A stretch of DNA of 64,000 bases from Streptomyces peucetius (lineage in GTDB: Bacteria; Actinomycetota; Actinomycetes; Streptomycetales; Streptomycetaceae): NCBI RefSeq assembly GCF_025854275.1, contig NZ_CP107567.1:5270001-5334000 (forward strand), read 5' to 3'. Both the position numbers and the translations under genes were made by a program. The notes under the pieces were generated by a model that was given only the letters and a program-made list of their open reading frames with translations, did no database searches and had not been told where the DNA came from. Shown piece by piece: positions 1 through 10,222 of the stretch. Every line of letters starts with the position of its first letter. Within the stretch, counting starts at the first letter, position 1.

Positions 1-395
1 GGATCGGCGAGCGCGGTGACGATGGCCAGCTGGTCGGCGTTGGCGACGACGACCCGCTCGTACGGATCGTCGTCGTCGGCCGTACGGCGCAGCACGGACG
101 ACCGCGGCTCGATGCGGACGATCCTCGCGAGGGTGTCCTTGTCACCGGAGAGATCGCCGACGATGCCGACCCGGTCCCCGACGACGGCCGCCTTGCGGCC
201 CAGCTCGCGGGCCTTCATCGCCATGACGATCCGGTCCCCGACGAGGCAGGTCAGCCGGCCGCGGTCGACGGTGAGGACCATGCCCTCCAAGGCGTCCTCG
301 TGCTTGGGGCGGATGCTGGTGCGCGGCCGGTTGCCCTTGCGGTTCGGTCGCGACCGGATGTCGTCCTCGTCGGTGTGCTTGCCGTAACGGCGCAT
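1..395 (-). CDS. rsgA: Ribosome small-subunit-dependent GTPase A (N-terminal part)
   Basis: This is the N-terminal 131 codons of RsgA, a circularly permuted GTPase that acts in late 30S subunit maturation; the gene continues past the left edge. The visible part starts MRRYGKHTDEDD, with an Arg/Lys-rich N-terminus followed by an OB-fold (LTVDRGRLTCLVGDRVV, then GRKAAVVGDRVGIV). It then reaches the VVVANADQLAIV segment that opens the GTPase domain; the G motifs lie outside. The ATG is 7 nt downstream of the aroA stop codon, so the two are probably co-transcribed, as often in Streptomyces. Confidence 0.9.
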   Translation of the reverse strand, partial: MRRYGKHTDEDDIRSRPNRKGNRPRTSIRPKHEDALEGMVLTVDRGRLTCLVGDRIVMAMKARELGRKAAVVGDRVGIVGDLSGDKDTLARIVRIEPRSSVLRRTADDDDPYERVVVANADQLAIVTALAD

Positions 396-402
396 GATGA
401 CG

Positions 403-1764
403 TCAGGCCCCGAGCATTTCGGCCCACATCTGCGGGAAGTCGGGCAGTGTCTTGGCCGTCGTCGCCACGTTCTCGATCTGCACGTCCTTCACCGCGAGAC
501 CGATCACCGAGCCGGCCGTGGCCATCCGGTGGTCGTCGTAGGTGCGGAAGACGCCGCCGTGCAACGGGCGCGGGCGGATGTGGAGGCCGTCCTCGGTCTC
601 GGTCACGTCGCCGCCGAGCTCGTTGATCTCCTTGGTGAGGGCCGCCAGCCGGTCCGTCTCGTGCAGCCGCAGGTGCGCCACACCGCGCAGCGTCGAAGGG
701 GAGTCGGCCAGCGCCGCGACCGCAGCGATGCCGGGGGTCAGCTCACCGACCTCGCCGAGGTCGACGTCGATGCCGTGGATGCGGCCGCTGCCGGTGAAGA
801 CCAGCGCCGTGCCGTTCGGCGTCGTCGTCAGCTCGCAGGAGCCACCCATCTCGGTGAAGATCTCGCGCAGTGCGTCACCGGGCTGCGTGGTGCGCTCGGG
901 CCAGTCGGGGATGGTCACCCGGCCACCGGTCACGAGTGCCGCCGCCAGGAACGGCTGGGCGTTCGACAGGTCGGGCTCGATGGTGAGGTCGCGGCCGAGC
1001 AGCGCGCTGTGCGACACCCGCCACACATCGGGCTCGCCGCCGGTCTCCGGCTCGTCGACCTGCGCGCCCACGGCCCGCAGCATGTCGACCGTCATCCGGA
1101 TGTGGGGCATGGAAGGAAGCCGGCCGCCGACGTGCCGTACCTCGACGCCCTGGTTGAAGCGCGGCGCGGACAGCAGCAGCGCGGAGACGAACTGGGACGA
1201 CGACGAGGCGTCGATCCGCACCGGACCGCCCTCCAGGGCCCCACCGCCGTGCACCGTCATCGGCAGGGCGCCCCGGCCGTCGTCGTCGATCCGGGCACCG
1301 AGGGCGCGCAGCGCGTCGATGACGCCGTTCAGGGGCCGCTCGTACGACCGCGGGTCGCCGTCGAAGCGGATCGGGCCGTCGGCGAGGGCAGCGACCGGCG
1401 GCAGGAAGCGCATCACCGTGCCCGCGTTGCCGACGTCGACGGTCGCCGGGCCGTGCAGGCCCGAGGGGATGACGCGCCAGGCCTCGCCCGAGCCGGTGGC
1501 GGCCTCGTCGGCCGAGCCGCCCGCGGTGCTGGAGGAGACCGTCTCCTCGATACCCACGCCCATCGCCTGGAGGGCCGCGGACATCAGCAGGGTGTCGCGG
1601 GAGCGCAGCGGGCGACGCAGCCAGCCGGGTTCCGAGGCGAGCGCCGCCAGGACCAGCGCGCGGTTCGTGACGGATTTGGAACCGGGCACGGTGACCGTCG
1701 CTTCGACGGCTCCGGTCGCGAGGGGGGCGGGCCAGAGGGCGGGGTGCACGGCGCTTTCGGTCAT
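403..1764 (-). CDS. aroA: 3-phosphoshikimate 1-carboxyvinyltransferase (EPSP synthase)
   Basis: Cytoplasmic shikimate-pathway enzyme that joins phosphoenolpyruvate to shikimate-3-phosphate, giving EPSP on the way to chorismate. At 453 aa it is slightly longer than the usual 430-450. The N-terminal substrate motif PGSKSVTNR is at residues 27-35, with the conserved Lys30-Ser31 pair. [16 protein letters not shown] matches the second family signature, and [11 protein letters not shown] and [10 protein letters not shown] are also typical. The ATG at 1764 was chosen because the protein begins [11 protein letters not shown] just before the first conserved strand and because a -10-like hexamer sits 7 nt upstream, implying a leaderless transcript. 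rsgA follows after 7 nt. Confidence 0.95.
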   Translation of the reverse strand: MTESAVHPALWPAPLATGAVEATVTVPGSKSVTNRALVLAALASEPGWLRRPLRSRDTLLMSAALQAMGVGIEETVSSSTAGGSADEAATGSGEAWRVIPSGLHGPATVDVGNAGTVMRFLPPVAALADGPIRFDGDPRSYERPLNGVIDALRALGARIDDDGRGALPMTVHGGGALEGGPVRIDASSSSQFVSALLLSAPRFNQGVEVRHVGGRLPSMPHIRMTVDMLRAVGAQVDEPETGGEPDVWRVSHSALLGRDLTIEPDLSNAQPFLAAALVTGGRVTIPDWPERTTQPGDALREIFTEMGGSCELTTTPNGTALVFTGSGRIHGIDVDLGEVGELTPGIAAVAALADSPSTLRGVAHLRLHETDRLAALTKEINELGGDVTETEDGLHIRPRPLHGGVFRTYDDHRMATAGSVIGLAVKDVQIENVATTAKTLPDFPQMWAEMLGA

Positions 1765-1771
1765 GGCCAAC

Positions 1772-1777
1772 ACTTTA
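1772..1777 (-). promoter_or_regulatory. -10 hexamer of a probable leaderless aroA promoter
   Basis: TAAAGT on the minus strand, with a 7-nt spacer before the aroA ATG. Transcription would begin at or next to the start codon, and no Shine-Dalgarno sequence is present. Confidence 0.5.
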
Positions 1778-1823
1778 GTGGCTCCCGGCGTGGCCAGATC
1801 TTGATCGAAACCGGGCGCCCCGG

Positions 1824-2558
1824 TCAGAGCCCCAGGAGCCAGCGGCCGCCGCCGATCAGTGAGCAGAGCGACACGGCGTGGAAGAAGAACAGCCAGATCG
1901 CCGGTGGCACATGGGTGAGCCTGGAGAGCTGGTCGGCGTCCGAGTCGGGAGCACCGCCGTACCGCCGCTTGGACTGCAGCTCGAAGACCGGCCGTACACC
2001 GCCCAGCAGCATGAACCACACGGCCGTGTAGGCGAAGACGGACTGTACGCCGGGTTCCGTCAGCCACGAGACCAGCAGGAACGCCGCGCCGGTGACCGTC
2101 ACCGTCAGTACCCCGTAGGCGTTGCGGACCATGACCAGCAGCGCCAGCAGCAGCGCCGTCGCCAGCCACAGCAGCAGCGTGATGTGGTGCGCGGCGAGGA
2201 GCCAGGCACCGCCCAGGCCCAGCAGCGGAGCGGCGGTGTAGCCGGCGGCGGCGGTGAGGATCATCCCGATGCCGGTCGGCCTGCCCCGGCTGACGGTGAG
2301 ACCGCTGGTGTCCGAGTGGAGCCGTATGCTCTGCAGCTGCCGGCCCGTGAGCAGGGCCACGAGACCGTGGCCGCCCTCGTGGGCGATCGTCACGGCGTTA
2401 CGGGTCAGCCGCCAGAGGAAGTTCGGCATGACGGCGGCGAGTGCGACGAGACCGGTGACGGCGACCAGCCACGGCTCGGGGGCGGCCTGGGTGCCGAAGA
2501 CCCGGTCCCACAGATCGGTGAGCGACGCGCTTGCCGCGGCTGCTTGTGTGATGACCAT
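1824..2558 (-). CDS. M50-family (site-2-protease-like) membrane metallopeptidase
   Basis: A 244-aa integral membrane protein with the zinc-protease motif HEGGH at residues 60-64 in the first hydrophobic hairpin, followed by about five more hydrophobic segments. This is the layout of small M50B-like proteins. The motif is seen directly; no substrate can be named. I start at the ATG at 2558 (MVITQ) rather than the upstream in-frame ATG at 2606, because GAGGGAG lies upstream and the shorter version avoids crowding the divergent SRAP gene. The stop is 59 nt from the aroA start. It could be a pseudo-peptidase, but both His and the Glu are intact. Confidence 0.8.
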   Translation of the reverse strand: MVITQAAAASASLTDLWDRVFGTQAAPEPWLVAVTGLVALAAVMPNFLWRLTRNAVTIAHEGGHGLVALLTGRQLQSIRLHSDTSGLTVSRGRPTGIGMILTAAAGYTAAPLLGLGGAWLLAAHHITLLLWLATALLLALLVMVRNAYGVLTVTVTGAAFLLVSWLTEPGVQSVFAYTAVWFMLLGGVRPVFELQSKRRYGGAPDSDADQLSRLTHVPPAIWLFFFHAVSLCSLIGGGRWLLGL

Positions 2559-2608
2559 TTCGCGGGCGGCTCCCTCGGACGGCGTACGGAAGTGGCAGTG
2601 TGGCACTT

Positions 2609-3424
2609 ATGTGCGGACGGTATGCAGCGAGTCGTGGGCCCGAGGACCTCGTGGGGGTCTTCGAGGTCGAGAAATGGGAGCCGGAGGAGACCCTGGCACC
2701 CGACTGGAACGTGGCACCCACGAAGGAGGTCTACGCGGTTCTCGAGCGTCCTCTGAAAGACGCCGGCGACAGCACTCCGGTTCGCCAGCTGCGCACGCTG
2801 AAGTGGGGGCTGGTGCCGTCGTGGGCGAAGACGCCGGAGGGCGGGGCCCGGATGATCAACGCGCGTGCGGAGACGGTGCACGAGAAGCCGTCCTTCCGCC
2901 GGCCCTTCCTCACCCGGCGCTGCATTCTTCCCGCCGACGGCTATTACGAGTGGGTGACCGGCGCGGGTGAGCGGGAGCTCGAGGTCGAGGGGAAGAAGAA
3001 GCGGCCGCGGAAGCAGCCCTACTTCGTGACGCCCGCGGACGGGTCGGTGTTCGCGATGGCGGGTCTGTACGAGTTCTGGCGCGACCGCACCCTGCCGGAC
3101 GACCACCCGCAGGCGTGGTGGGTGACCTGCTCGGTGATCACGACCGAGGCGGAGACCGGGCCGCTGGGAGTGGCACCGGCCGAGGGACCGCGGTCGCTGT
3201 CGGACATCCACCCCCGGATGCCGCTGATGCTGACGCCGGACCGCTGGGACGCGTGGCTGGACCCCTCCCGGACCGACCCGGACGATCTGCTGTCGCTGCT
3301 GGAGCCGCCGCCGGGCGGACTGATGCGGGCGTACGCGGTGACGACGGCGGTGAGCAACGTACGGAACAACGGGCCGGAGCTGCTGGAGGAGCTGGCGGCG
3401 CCCGAGGAGGCGACCCTCTTCTGA
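2609..3424 (+). CDS. SOS response-associated peptidase (SRAP/YedK family)
   Basis: SRAP proteins form a covalent thiazolidine crosslink with abasic sites in single-stranded DNA, through the Cys exposed after removal of the initiator Met. The protein begins MCGRYA, so Cys2 fixes the start at 2609 and rules out the ATG nine bases earlier. Asn34 (DWNVAP), the NARAET strand, the Glu of DGYYEW and the His of IHPRMP are all present. The length of 271 aa is normal. The gene is divergent from the M50 protease with only 50 nt between start codons. No LexA box was recognised in that gap. Confidence 0.93.
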   Translation: MCGRYAASRGPEDLVGVFEVEKWEPEETLAPDWNVAPTKEVYAVLERPLKDAGDSTPVRQLRTLKWGLVPSWAKTPEGGARMINARAETVHEKPSFRRPFLTRRCILPADGYYEWVTGAGERELEVEGKKKRPRKQPYFVTPADGSVFAMAGLYEFWRDRTLPDDHPQAWWVTCSVITTEAETGPLGVAPAEGPRSLSDIHPRMPLMLTPDRWDAWLDPSRTDPDDLLSLLEPPPGGLMRAYAVTTAVSNVRNNGPELLEELAAPEEATLF

Positions 3425-3461
3425 CGGGGCCGGTGACGCGGTGGCGCGGGAGGATGGGCGG

Positions 3462-4100
3462 ATGGAACAGAAAGAGACCGTCCCGGTCGCGGCCGGCGGT
3501 GACGCCCGTGTCACCTGGTTCGACAGCAGGCGCGCCCGCCTCGTGCTGGCCCTCGGCCACGGCGCCGGTGGCGGCGTCGAGGCGCGGGACCTGCAGGCGA
3601 TCGCCCGGGTGCTGCCCGCGCACGGCGTCACCGTCGCCCTTGTGGAGCAGCCCTGGCGCGTCGCGGGCAAGAAGGTCGCCCCCGCGCCCCGGACCCTGGA
3701 CGCGGCCTGGCGGGACCTGTGGCCGGCGCTCACGAAGAAGGGGCTCCCCGTCGTGGCCGGTGGCCGCAGCGCCGGCGCACGCGTGGCCTGCCGGACCGCC
3801 TCCGAGCTCGGTGCGGCCGGGGTGCTCGCGCTGAGCTTCCCGCTGCATCCGCCCGGCCGGCCCGAGAAGTCCCGGGCCGGTGAACTCCTCGGCACCGGCG
3901 TGCCGACGCTCGTCGTGCAGGGCGGCAGCGACCCGTTCGGCAGGCCCGGGGAGTTCCCCGGCGGGGCCTACGAGCTGGTGGAAGTGGCGCACGGGGATCA
4001 CGGGTTCGCGGTGCCGAAGCGGGCCGGCACCAGCGAGGAGGAGACTCTCGTCACCATCACGGACGCGGTGACGCGGTGGGTGACCTCACTCGGGGAATGA
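3462..4100 (+). CDS. Alpha/beta-hydrolase of the KANL3/Tex30-like family
   Basis: A 212-aa cytoplasmic protein with an alpha/beta-hydrolase core. LALGHGAGG forms the first strand and oxyanion region, VAGGRSAGARVA is the nucleophile elbow (Gly-Arg-Ser-Ala-Gly), LVVQGGSDPFG carries the acid, and VAHGDHGF supplies the late His. The substrate is unknown. I start at the ATG at 3462 (MEQKET), 37 nt after the SRAP stop codon, instead of the GTG at 3441. The stop codon TGA at 4098-4100 shares its T with the -35 element of the sigR promoter, so transcription through this gene runs into the sigR control region. Confidence 0.85.
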   Translation: MEQKETVPVAAGGDARVTWFDSRRARLVLALGHGAGGGVEARDLQAIARVLPAHGVTVALVEQPWRVAGKKVAPAPRTLDAAWRDLWPALTKKGLPVVAGGRSAGARVACRTASELGAAGVLALSFPLHPPGRPEKSRAGELLGTGVPTLVVQGGSDPFGRPGEFPGGAYELVEVAHGDHGFAVPKRAGTSEEETLVTITDAVTRWVTSLGE

Positions 4101-4119
4101 GACGCGGGGCCCGGCTGTT
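4094..4119 (+). promoter_or_regulatory. SigR-dependent promoter driving sigR-rsrA
   Basis: GGAAT (4094-4098), an 18-nt spacer, then GTT (4117-4119). This matches the established SigR consensus GGAAT-N18-GTT exactly. The start point would be near 4126, about 35 nt before the upstream ATG of sigR. It corresponds to the autoregulated promoter known in S. coelicolor. The -35 overlaps the stop codon of the preceding hydrolase gene. Confidence 0.85.
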
Positions 4120-4161
4120 GTGGCGGATGTCAGTAGAGAGCGTGAGTAGGGAGTCCGCCGC

Positions 4162-5009
<848 letters not shown>

Positions 5010-5013
<4 letters not shown>

Positions 5014-5306
5014 GCTGCGGAGAGCCGCACGAGACGGACTGCTCAGAGGTCCTGGACCATCTCTACGAGTTCCTCGACCACGAGATGCCCGACAGTGACT
5101 GCACGAAGTTCGAGGTGCACTTCGAGGAGTGCTCCCCGTGCCTGGAGAAGTACGGCCTCGAGCAGGCGGTGAAGAAGCTGGTCAAGCGGTGCTGCGGGCA
5201 GGACGACGTGCCCAGCGACCTGCGGGCCAAGGTCATGGGACGCATCGACCTGATTCGTTCGGGTCAGGCCGTCCCCGACAAGGACGTGGCGACGGCCCAG
5301 GAGTAG
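5010..5306 (+). CDS. rsrA: Zinc-binding anti-sigma factor RsrA
   Basis: A 98-aa ZAS-family anti-sigma factor. It binds SigR when reduced and loses zinc and affinity when its cysteines form a disulfide. The ligand set Cys11, His37, Cys41 and Cys44 is present (VHFEECSPC supplies HxxxCxxC), and Cys3 and Cys31 are additional. The CC pair near the end of the helical region (KRCCGQ) is also seen. The start codon overlaps the sigR stop codon (ATGA), so the two proteins are translationally coupled. It is slightly shorter than the S. coelicolor protein (about 105 aa). Confidence 0.95.
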
Positions 5307-5333
5307 GGCCCGAGCCACCGGCAGGAACCCCGG

Positions 5334-5359
5334 GTGCGCCGCGACACCGCGGCGCACCT
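5334..5359 (+). terminator. Terminator hairpin after sigR-rsrA
   Basis: Perfect 11-bp inverted repeat (GGTGCGCCGCG / CGCGGCGCACC) with a 4-nt loop, 28 nt after the rsrA stop codon. There is no T-run, as usual in Streptomyces. Confidence 0.7.
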
Positions 5360-5477
5360 TCCGCGTTCGTCCGGCGCGTCACCCGTACGTGCGAATGCGC
5401 GGCGTATTCGCCCCTCCCGCTTCACGACTCGCTAGCGTGGCGCTGCTTCGAGCGGGTTGCGAAGGGGGTGCGAGGAA

Positions 5478-6920
5478 GTGACGGCCATACCTTCGGCGGC
5501 GCGCGTCTGCATCGCCGCCGCTGTCCTGTGCGCCGCCGCAGCAGCCGTCCCCGTCGTCGCCGTCCTGTCTCCCGCTCCGGGCGCCGCGGACGCCGCGGTG
5601 CCCTGGACGACCGTCCTGCTGCTCACGGTCCTGTACGCCGGCTGCGAGCTCCCCGCCCTCCCTCTGCTCCCGGCGGTACGGGACGCGGCCCCGGCCCGCC
5701 GTCCCGGTGACCCGGTCCCGGCGGGGGCGGGCACGTTCTTCCCCGTGCTGCTGGCCGCCGCGTTCCTGCTGCCGCCCGCCGCCGCCGTGCTGGTGCCGGT
5801 GCCCGGAGCGCTGCTCGGACGGGTGGACCGGCCGCCGGCCGGGGCCCGGCGGGCCTGGCGCGCGGCCCGGTCCGCCCTCGGGACGTGGGCGGCCGCCCAC
5901 ACGTATCTGCTGCTCGGCGGTGAACGGACGCCCGGCGCGCCGGACTTCCCCTACGCGCTGGTGCCGGCGCTGGGCGGGGCGCTCGCCTTCTGGGTGCTGC
6001 TGACCGTCCTCGACGGCGGCATCCGCGTCATGGCGGATGGGATGCCCGCAGCACGGGGCGCGCTGTGGCGGAGGGTCCCGCTGCGCACAGTACGGCGGGG
6101 GTTCTCCGCCTCTCCGGTGCCCTACTGCGTGCACGGACTCGTCGGGCTGATGATGGCGGTGCTGTGGGTCAGCCCGTACGGGCCGCCGGCCGCCCTGTTC
6201 GTGCTGCTGCCGATGTACATCTCCTGCTGGATCTTCGCGCAGTACCACCGCGAGCGGGCCGCCCACCAGGCGACGATCCGCGCGCTGGTGCAGGCCGTCG
6301 ACATCAAGGACCGGTACACGCGCGGGCACAGCGAACGCGTCGGCCGGGCCTCCGCGCTGATCGCCCGGGAGCTGGGCATGGAGGAGGAGCGCCTCGAGGT
6401 CGTCCGGTTCGCCGGGATCCTGCACGACGTGGGCAAGCTCGGCGTGCCGACGAGGGTGCTGCGCAAGGAGGGCCCGCTGACGCCCCAGGAGCGGCGGGTG
6501 ATCGAGCTGCATCCCGAGTACGGGCACGAGATGGTGCGCGGCATCGGCTTCCTGGGCCAGGCCCGCGCCGCGATCCTGCACCACCACGAACGCATGGACG
6601 GCAGCGGTTACCCGTACGGGCTGGTCGGCCACCAGATCCCCGAGTACGCCCGGGTGGTTGCGGTGGCGGACGCGTTCGACGCGATGACGTCCACCCGCTC
6701 CTACCGGCGTGCCCGGCCGGTACCGGTCGCGCTCGCCGAACTGCGGCGGTGCGCGGGCACGCAGTTCGACCCCCGGATGGTGCGCGCCCTGGTGCGCGCG
6801 CTGGAACGGCACGGCTGGCAGACGTCGGTGACCTCGGACGAGACGGCGGTGGCCCTGGGTCCGCAACGGATGCCGGAGGGGCCGGGGACAGGGGCTTCGC
6901 ATCAGATCCGGACCGGGTGA
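5478..6920 (+). CDS. Membrane protein with cytoplasmic HD-GYP domain
   Basis: A 480-aa protein. The N-terminal half has several hydrophobic segments (AAVLCAAAAAVPVVAVL, FPVLLAAAFLLPPAAAVL, LVGLMMAVLWV, FVLLPMYISCWIF). The C-terminal half is a complete HD-GYP domain: RGHSERVG, ILHDVGKLG, ELHPEYG, HHERMDGSGYP and ADAFDAMTS. HD-GYP proteins often hydrolyse c-di-GMP to GMP, although many actinobacterial members are untested. Start chosen at the GTG at 5478, which follows AGGGGG with a 9-nt spacer; the in-frame TTG at 5457 has no ribosome site. A related but degenerate gene follows 79 nt later. Confidence 0.85.
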   Translation: MTAIPSAARVCIAAAVLCAAAAAVPVVAVLSPAPGAADAAVPWTTVLLLTVLYAGCELPALPLLPAVRDAAPARRPGDPVPAGAGTFFPVLLAAAFLLPPAAAVLVPVPGALLGRVDRPPAGARRAWRAARSALGTWAAAHTYLLLGGERTPGAPDFPYALVPALGGALAFWVLLTVLDGGIRVMADGMPAARGALWRRVPLRTVRRGFSASPVPYCVHGLVGLMMAVLWVSPYGPPAALFVLLPMYISCWIFAQYHRERAAHQATIRALVQAVDIKDRYTRGHSERVGRASALIARELGMEEERLEVVRFAGILHDVGKLGVPTRVLRKEGPLTPQERRVIELHPEYGHEMVRGIGFLGQARAAILHHHERMDGSGYPYGLVGHQIPEYARVVAVADAFDAMTSTRSYRRARPVPVALAELRRCAGTQFDPRMVRALVRALERHGWQTSVTSDETAVALGPQRMPEGPGTGASHQIRTG

Positions 6921-6999
6921 GCGGCCCGCGGCGGCGCACGGCCTTCGGGCCCGCCGGCCCCCGGGCGCCGTCCGCGCCGTCCACGGGGCCGCCGCCGTC

Positions 7000-8220
7000 A
7001 TGGCCGCGGCCGCACTCGCGTGGGTGGTGACCCACGGTGTGGCGGAGCCGGGGAACGCGCTGGCCTTTGGAGTGTTCATCGCGGTCGGCGAGCTCGCCCG
7101 CTGGGGGGCCGCGCCGGGGGCGGGGGAGCCTCCCCTGCTCGCGGGGTCCGGGGGAAGGGAGCCCGCGCCGCTGGGCGCCGCGGGCGCTCTGGCGTACGCC
7201 CTGCTCGGCGAGTGCGCCGGGGAGCCGACCGGGCACGGGGCCTTCCAGGTCGTGGCCGTCGTCGTCGCCGGTGCGCTCGTCGGAGCCGTACCGCACGTCG
7301 CCCGGGGCCGGGGAGCGGGGCCCGGCCATGTGGCGCGGCGGGTGCTGACCGTCGGCTTCGCCGCGGTGTGCTTCCAACCGCTCTACGGCTCCGGCGAGTT
7401 GGCGCTGCGGCTGGGGCACGGGCCGGGTCATGCCCTATTCCTGCTGGTGCTGCTGGTGCTGACCGCCCTGTGCGACGCGGTGCTGGCCGCCGTCCTGCTG
7501 CGCGCCCGCACCGGCCACCCCTTCGGGCCGCTGCTGCGCGACGAGCTGCGGGCGCTGCCGGGGATCGGCTCCGCCGTCTGCGCGACCGGCGCGGTCATGG
7601 CCCTCGCCGTGGCCGTGGCCGGGCTGTGGGCGCTCCCGGTGTTCTGCGTGCCGCTGCTGCTGACCCAGCTGTCGTTCCGGCGGTACGCGGCCGTGCGGGC
7701 CACCTACGGGCAGACGATCGCCTCACTCGCCCGCGCGACCGAGGTCGCCGGCTACACCCGGCCCGGCCATGCCCGCCGGGTGGCGGCGCTCAGCACGGCG
7801 GTCGGGCGCGAGATGGGGCTGTCCGGCCCCGAGCTGACCCTGCTGGAGCACGCGGCGCTGATGCACGACATCGGCCAGCTGTCCCTCGTCGATCCCGTGC
7901 CGGAGGGCGCCACCTCCTCGCTCCCGGCCGCCGAGCAGCGCCGGATCGCGCTGCTCGGCGGAGCGGTGGTCCGGCAGACAGGGGCCCCGGCGGCCGTCGC
8001 CGCCGTCGTGGAGCAGCAGGCCGACCCGTATCGGGACCAGCCGCTCGCCGCCAGGATCGTCCGTGCCGTCAACGCATACGACGACCTGGCCGGGGGAAGC
8101 GGAGCCGGAGCGGGCGGAGCTCTGACCGCGCTGGAGCAACTGCGGCTGGGCACGGGGCGCGACTACCAGCCCGAGGTGGTCGAATCCTTGGCCAGAGTGC
8201 TCGGCAGAGTGCTCGCCTGA
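7000..8220 (+). CDS. Membrane protein with degenerate HD domain
   Basis: A 406-aa protein with the same plan as its upstream neighbour: multiple hydrophobic segments, then an HD domain. HARRVAALS and LMHDIGQLSLVD keep the first His and the HD pair, but the HHExxDGxGYP block is absent (VVEQQADPYRDQPLAARI stands in its place). It therefore probably lacks HD-GYP catalysis and may pair with, or regulate, the active neighbour. The ATG at 7000 is the first usable start in this open frame; the frame is open upstream but offers no ATG, GTG or TTG. A GC-rich palindromic repeat is embedded in frame near its N-terminus. Confidence 0.75.
   Translation: MAAAALAWVVTHGVAEPGNALAFGVFIAVGELARWGAAPGAGEPPLLAGSGGREPAPLGAAGALAYALLGECAGEPTGHGAFQVVAVVVAGALVGAVPHVARGRGAGPGHVARRVLTVGFAAVCFQPLYGSGELALRLGHGPGHALFLLVLLVLTALCDAVLAAVLLRARTGHPFGPLLRDELRALPGIGSAVCATGAVMALAVAVAGLWALPVFCVPLLLTQLSFRRYAAVRATYGQTIASLARATEVAGYTRPGHARRVAALSTAVGREMGLSGPELTLLEHAALMHDIGQLSLVDPVPEGATSSLPAAEQRRIALLGGAVVRQTGAPAAVAAVVEQQADPYRDQPLAARIVRAVNAYDDLAGGSGAGAGGALTALEQLRLGTGRDYQPEVVESLARVLGRVLA
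7122..7158. repeat. Short GC-rich palindromic repeat inside a coding region
   Basis: GGGGGAGCCTCCCC followed by GCTCGCGGGG and CCGGGGGAAGGG. It resembles the CTCCCCC...GGGGGGACCCC elements between genes at 28.0-28.3 kb and encodes a flexible Gly/Pro-rich loop in the degenerate HD protein. Confidence 0.45.
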
Positions 8221-8365
8221 AGCGGTCTGACCCTTGTCCCATCGGGGTAACCCATGGGTAATGAGCGAGCCTGCGACCGGGCATGGTTGGATGCGAAAGA
8301 AGGCAGGAAGCAGTCACACAGTCATGCGTCCGGGCAGTGACCCGAGCGACCGGCAGGCGGGAATC

Positions 8366-9346
8366 GTGAGGATCTTCGGGAAGGTACGGCATCGGCCCTC
8401 CGCCTCTTGGCGGCAGGCCACGGACCGCGCGTTCACGCTGATCGGCGACGGCCGGTACGAGGACGCGGGTGCGCTGCTGACGCGGGCGGTGGACCTGGAG
8501 CCCTGGCTGTCGGAGTCCTGGTTCAATCTGGCGCTGCTGCACAAGTTCCGGCACGACTGGGAGCAGGCCCGCGCCGCGGGGCTGCGGGCGGTCGCTCTGC
8601 TGGACAAGGAGACCGGCGCCCCGGACTGGTGGAACGTCGGTATCGCGGCCACCGCTCTCCAGGACTGGCCGCTGGCCCGCCGTGCCTGGCAGGCGTACGG
8701 GCTGAAGGTCCCGGGAGCGGCCGCGGCGAATGGCGAGCCGGTCGGCATGGACCTGGGCAGTGCCGCCGTGCGGCTCTCGCCGGAGGGCGAGGCCGAGGTG
8801 GTGTGGGGCCGCAGGCTCGATCCGGCCCGGATGGAGGTGCTGTCCATCCCGTTGCCGTCGTCCGGGCGCCGCTGGGGCGAGGTCGTGCTGCACGACGGCG
8901 TCCCGAACGGCGAGCGCACCACCACCGCGGGACCGTCGTTCCCGGTCTTCGACGAGATCGAGCTCTGGGCCCCGTCTCCGGTCCCGACCTGGGTGGTGCT
9001 GCTGGAGGCGGCGACCGAGGCCGACCGGGACGCCCTGGAGCGGCTCGCGGCGGACGCCGGTTTCGCGGCCGAGGACTGGTCGTCGTCGGTGCGGCTGCTG
9101 TGCCGTGCCTGTTCCGAGGGGAGCATGCCCAGCGCCGAGGGCGAGGGTGAGCACCTCGACCCGCACGACCACAGCGAGCCCGGCCATCCCGGACCGCTGG
9201 GGCACCGTACGGGCGGGGACCTCTGGTCGCCCGAGCGCGAGTGCGGCATAGCGGCGCCCGCCGGTCTGGTGCGGGGTCTGCTGGACGGCTGGGTGGCCGA
9301 CAGCCCGGACTCCCGTGAGTGGCGGGATCTCGAGGAAGTCTGCTGA
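8366..9346 (+). CDS. Tetratricopeptide-repeat protein
   Basis: A 326-aa cytoplasmic protein. Residues about 18-105 form three TPR-like helix pairs ([75 protein letters not shown]). The rest is a beta-rich domain of unknown role ending in an acidic His-rich patch ([19 protein letters not shown]). The function is unknown; TPRs suggest a protein partner. Start chosen at the GTG at 8366 ([15 protein letters not shown]), where the TPR region begins. The frame is open further upstream (ATG at 8324), but that start has no ribosome site. Deformylase follows after 83 nt. Confidence 0.75.
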   Translation: MRIFGKVRHRPSASWRQATDRAFTLIGDGRYEDAGALLTRAVDLEPWLSESWFNLALLHKFRHDWEQARAAGLRAVALLDKETGAPDWWNVGIAATALQDWPLARRAWQAYGLKVPGAAAANGEPVGMDLGSAAVRLSPEGEAEVVWGRRLDPARMEVLSIPLPSSGRRWGEVVLHDGVPNGERTTTAGPSFPVFDEIELWAPSPVPTWVVLLEAATEADRDALERLAADAGFAAEDWSSSVRLLCRACSEGSMPSAEGEGEHLDPHDHSEPGHPGPLGHRTGGDLWSPERECGIAAPAGLVRGLLDGWVADSPDSREWRDLEEVC

Positions 9347-9429
9347 CGCCTGCCCGTAGGCTGTACGGACGCGTAAGTGACCGGGCATCGGGCCGGGGAT
9401 CGGGTACTGAGAAGGGCGCAGAGGCTGAC

Positions 9430-10065
9430 ATGGCGTCGCAGCAGCAGGAGACGGACGAGCAGGTCAACGACGGTTTCGTCGTGGACACGGAGAACTGCGA
9501 GGAGCGTGAGCGGGCGTACCGCGAGCGTGGTACCTCGCGTCCGATCACGGTCGTGGGCAACCCCGTGCTCCACAAGGAGTGCAAGGACGTCACGGAATTC
9601 GACGACAAGCTCGCCGCACTCATCGACGACATGTTCGCCAGCCAGAAGACGGCGGAGGGCGTGGGCCTGGCCGCCAACCAGATCGGTGTCGACCTGAAGG
9701 TCTTCGTCTACGACTGCCCGGACGACGAGGGCGTCCGGCACACTGGTGTCGTCTGCAACCCGGTCCTGGAGGAGCTGCCGCCCGAGCAGCGTGTCCTCGA
9801 CGACTCCAACGAGGGCTGCCTGTCCGTGCCGACGGCGTACGCCTCGCTGGCCCGCCCCGACTACGCGGTGGTGCGCGGCCAGGACGCGCAGGGCAACCCG
9901 ATCAAGGTGCGTGGCACGGGCTACTTCGCCCGCTGCCTGCAGCACGAGACCGACCACCTGTACGGGTATCTGTACATCGACCGGCTCTCCAAGCGTGAGC
10001 GCAAGGACGCGCTGAAGCAGATGGCCGAGGGCACCCCGCGTTACGAGGTCGTTCCCAACGACTGA
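9430..10065 (+). CDS. def: Peptide deformylase
   Basis: Removes the formyl group from the N-terminal Met of nascent proteins, using a metal held by one Cys and two His. All three motifs are present: [10 protein letters not shown] (77-86), EGCLSVP with ligand Cys130, and QHETDH with ligands His172 and His176 around catalytic Glu173. The length of 211 aa is at the long end because of an N-terminal extension of about 30 acidic, Gln-rich residues before the conserved core. The start MASQQQ (ATG at 9430) is downstream of AGAAGGG and AGAGG. A hairpin terminator follows immediately. Confidence 0.94.
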   Translation: MASQQQETDEQVNDGFVVDTENCEERERAYRERGTSRPITVVGNPVLHKECKDVTEFDDKLAALIDDMFASQKTAEGVGLAANQIGVDLKVFVYDCPDDEGVRHTGVVCNPVLEELPPEQRVLDDSNEGCLSVPTAYASLARPDYAVVRGQDAQGNPIKVRGTGYFARCLQHETDHLYGYLYIDRLSKRERKDALKQMAEGTPRYEVVPND

Positions 10066-10079
10066 GGCCGGCGTCTCAT

Positions 10080-10106
10080 GGGCCCCGCTCCTTCCGGGCG
10101 GGGCCC
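10080..10106 (+). terminator. Terminator hairpin after def
   Basis: Perfect 9-bp arms GGGCCCCGC / GCGGGGCCC with a 9-nt loop, 14 nt after the def stop codon. Confidence 0.7.
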
Positions 10107-10222
10107 CGTGCGTCACCGGGCCGTCATTGGACCGACAAATGACGGCTGCTCAGGGGATGTTGACGCGCGTCGACTGCCACGCCACTCTCAGCGGTACACC
10201 GCTTTCACATCATGGAGGCCCG

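Noticed and set aside
394..2031. Very long plus-strand frame opposite aroA, and similar long frames opposite kgd, nrdA and phoD
   Set aside because: These are GC-driven shadow frames. They lack ribosome sites and domain motifs, and have the Arg/Gly/Ala-biased composition typical of antisense Streptomyces frames.
403..2169. Long minus-strand frame that extends aroA upstream to 2169
   Set aside because: The extra 135 codons run antiphase through the M50 gene on the same strand. aroA conservation begins at 1764, where a promoter hexamer also sits.
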